Assembly (NCBI GenBank): GCA_003450555.1
Contig: DMFQ01000196.1
Location: 1 to 5,330 of the forward strand
Direction of reading: 5' to 3'
Length of the DNA: 5,330 bases
Source of the DNA: Ktedonobacter sp.
GTDB lineage: Bacteria > Chloroflexota > Ktedonobacteria > Ktedonobacterales > Ktedonobacteraceae
Below the pieces are notes generated by a model. That model searched no databases. It was given only the letters and a program-made list of their open reading frames with translations, and was not told the DNA's origin. This document shows, piece after piece, positions 5,014 to 5,330 of this stretch; position 1 is the stretch's first letter, and each line of letters begins with the position of its first letter. Position numbers and translations under genes: made by a program.

Positions 5014-5330
5014 ATGTCTAACCAACCTCCTAACAACGAGCAATGGCATCAACAACAACCGAATCCCAATTATCAACCCTATCAGCAGCAACAATCAAAC
5101 CCCAATTATCAACAGTATCCTCAACAACCGATGTACCCTCAACAACCGATGCAACAGCCACCAAAGAAGAAAAGCAGGTTGTGGCTCTGGATTGTGCTTG
5201 GCGTAGTTGGAGTGCTTGTCCTGGGCTGTATCGGCGTCGCAGCAATCGCTTTTAATGCAGCAAAGACCATCAGCACTACAAACATTTCATCAGTGGAAAC
5301 CGCTGCAGCGACTACTGGGACAGGCAATAC
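5014..5330 (+). CDS. Q/N/P-rich single-pass membrane protein (partial, runs off the window)
   Basis: The ATG at 5014 is preceded by AGGGGA (5000-5005) at 8 bases. The visible 105 residues begin with a disordered, low-complexity segment (1-50) rich in Gln, Asn, Pro and Tyr. It is built from near-repeats such as NPNYQPYQQQQ / NPNYQQYPQQP and YPQQPM twice. A basic patch, KKKSR (51-55), is followed by a membrane helix at about 56-80 (LWLWIVLGVVGVLVLGCIGV and on). The Ser/Thr/Ala-rich start of an exported region follows. The basic patch predicts the N-terminus inside and the C-terminal domain outside the cell. The architecture is common among Gram-positive and Chloroflexota cell-envelope proteins whose outer domain varies. 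The function lies beyond the window and cannot be named. No clear promoter was found in 4947-5013. Confidence 0.8.
   Translation, partial: MSNQPPNNEQWHQQQPNPNYQPYQQQQSNPNYQQYPQQPMYPQQPMQQPPKKKSRLWLWIVLGVVGVLVLGCIGVAAIAFNAAKTISTTNISSVETAAATTGTGN
5116..5151 (+). repeat. In-frame tandem repeat coding YPQQPM twice
   Basis: Two adjacent 18-base units (5116-5133 and 5134-5151) differ only at TAT/TAC. Just upstream, CCCAATTATCAAC occurs twice (5065-5077 and 5101-5113). Both keep the frame of the Q/N/P-rich segment, so its length probably varies by slippage. Confidence 0.75.

Overview
The window looks like chromosomal DNA from a high-to-middle G+C, probably soil-type bacterium. A Ktedonobacteria-like member of the Chloroflexota is my best guess. 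The basis is weak: a Gln/Asn/Pro-rich single-pass membrane protein, a stand-alone phosphoketolase and a small MarR regulator, all of a style I associate with that group. No rRNA, CRISPR array, integrase or transposase gene is visible.

Left part (1 to about 1246) is accessory-looking. It holds one credible minus-strand gene (368-787) for a lysine-free, probably beta-rich protein of unknown function, with a strong Shine-Dalgarno site and two hairpins in its leader. The gene is flanked by two diverged direct copies (about 33-241 and 856-1064, offset 823 bases) of a sequence that resembles decayed minus-strand coding DNA. Copy A also has near-perfect 18-base inverted ends at 33-50 and 143-160. 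After copy B comes a string of inverted repeats, then the 3' half of a tRNA-Arg(TCG) gene (1199-1246) with no matching 5' half. Such fragments are what tRNA-targeting integrases leave at the far end of an insertion. The orientation would put the inserted element on the left and ancestral chromosome on the right.

Centre (1247-3894): an untranslated stretch with a perfect 12-base palindrome, then an intact 785-residue phosphoketolase (xfp). This enzyme converts xylulose-5-phosphate, and in many homologues fructose-6-phosphate, into acetyl phosphate. No acetate kinase or phosphotransacetylase gene lies beside it here.

Right part (3891-5330): a minus-strand two-helix membrane protein that ends abruptly and overlaps the xfp stop by 4 bases, so it may be a truncated gene. 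Divergent from it is a MarR-family regulator. The shared intergenic region holds direct repeats, a MarR-type palindrome lying over a plausible promoter, and a second inverted repeat. A short ORF overlaps the end of the regulator gene. The window closes inside a gene for a membrane protein with a Q/N/P-rich N-terminal segment.

The MarR protein probably represses its own promoter and perhaps the divergent membrane protein. xfp appears to be transcribed alone. I find no convincing complete new multi-gene system. The most unusual material is the repeat-flanked gene next to the tRNA fragment.
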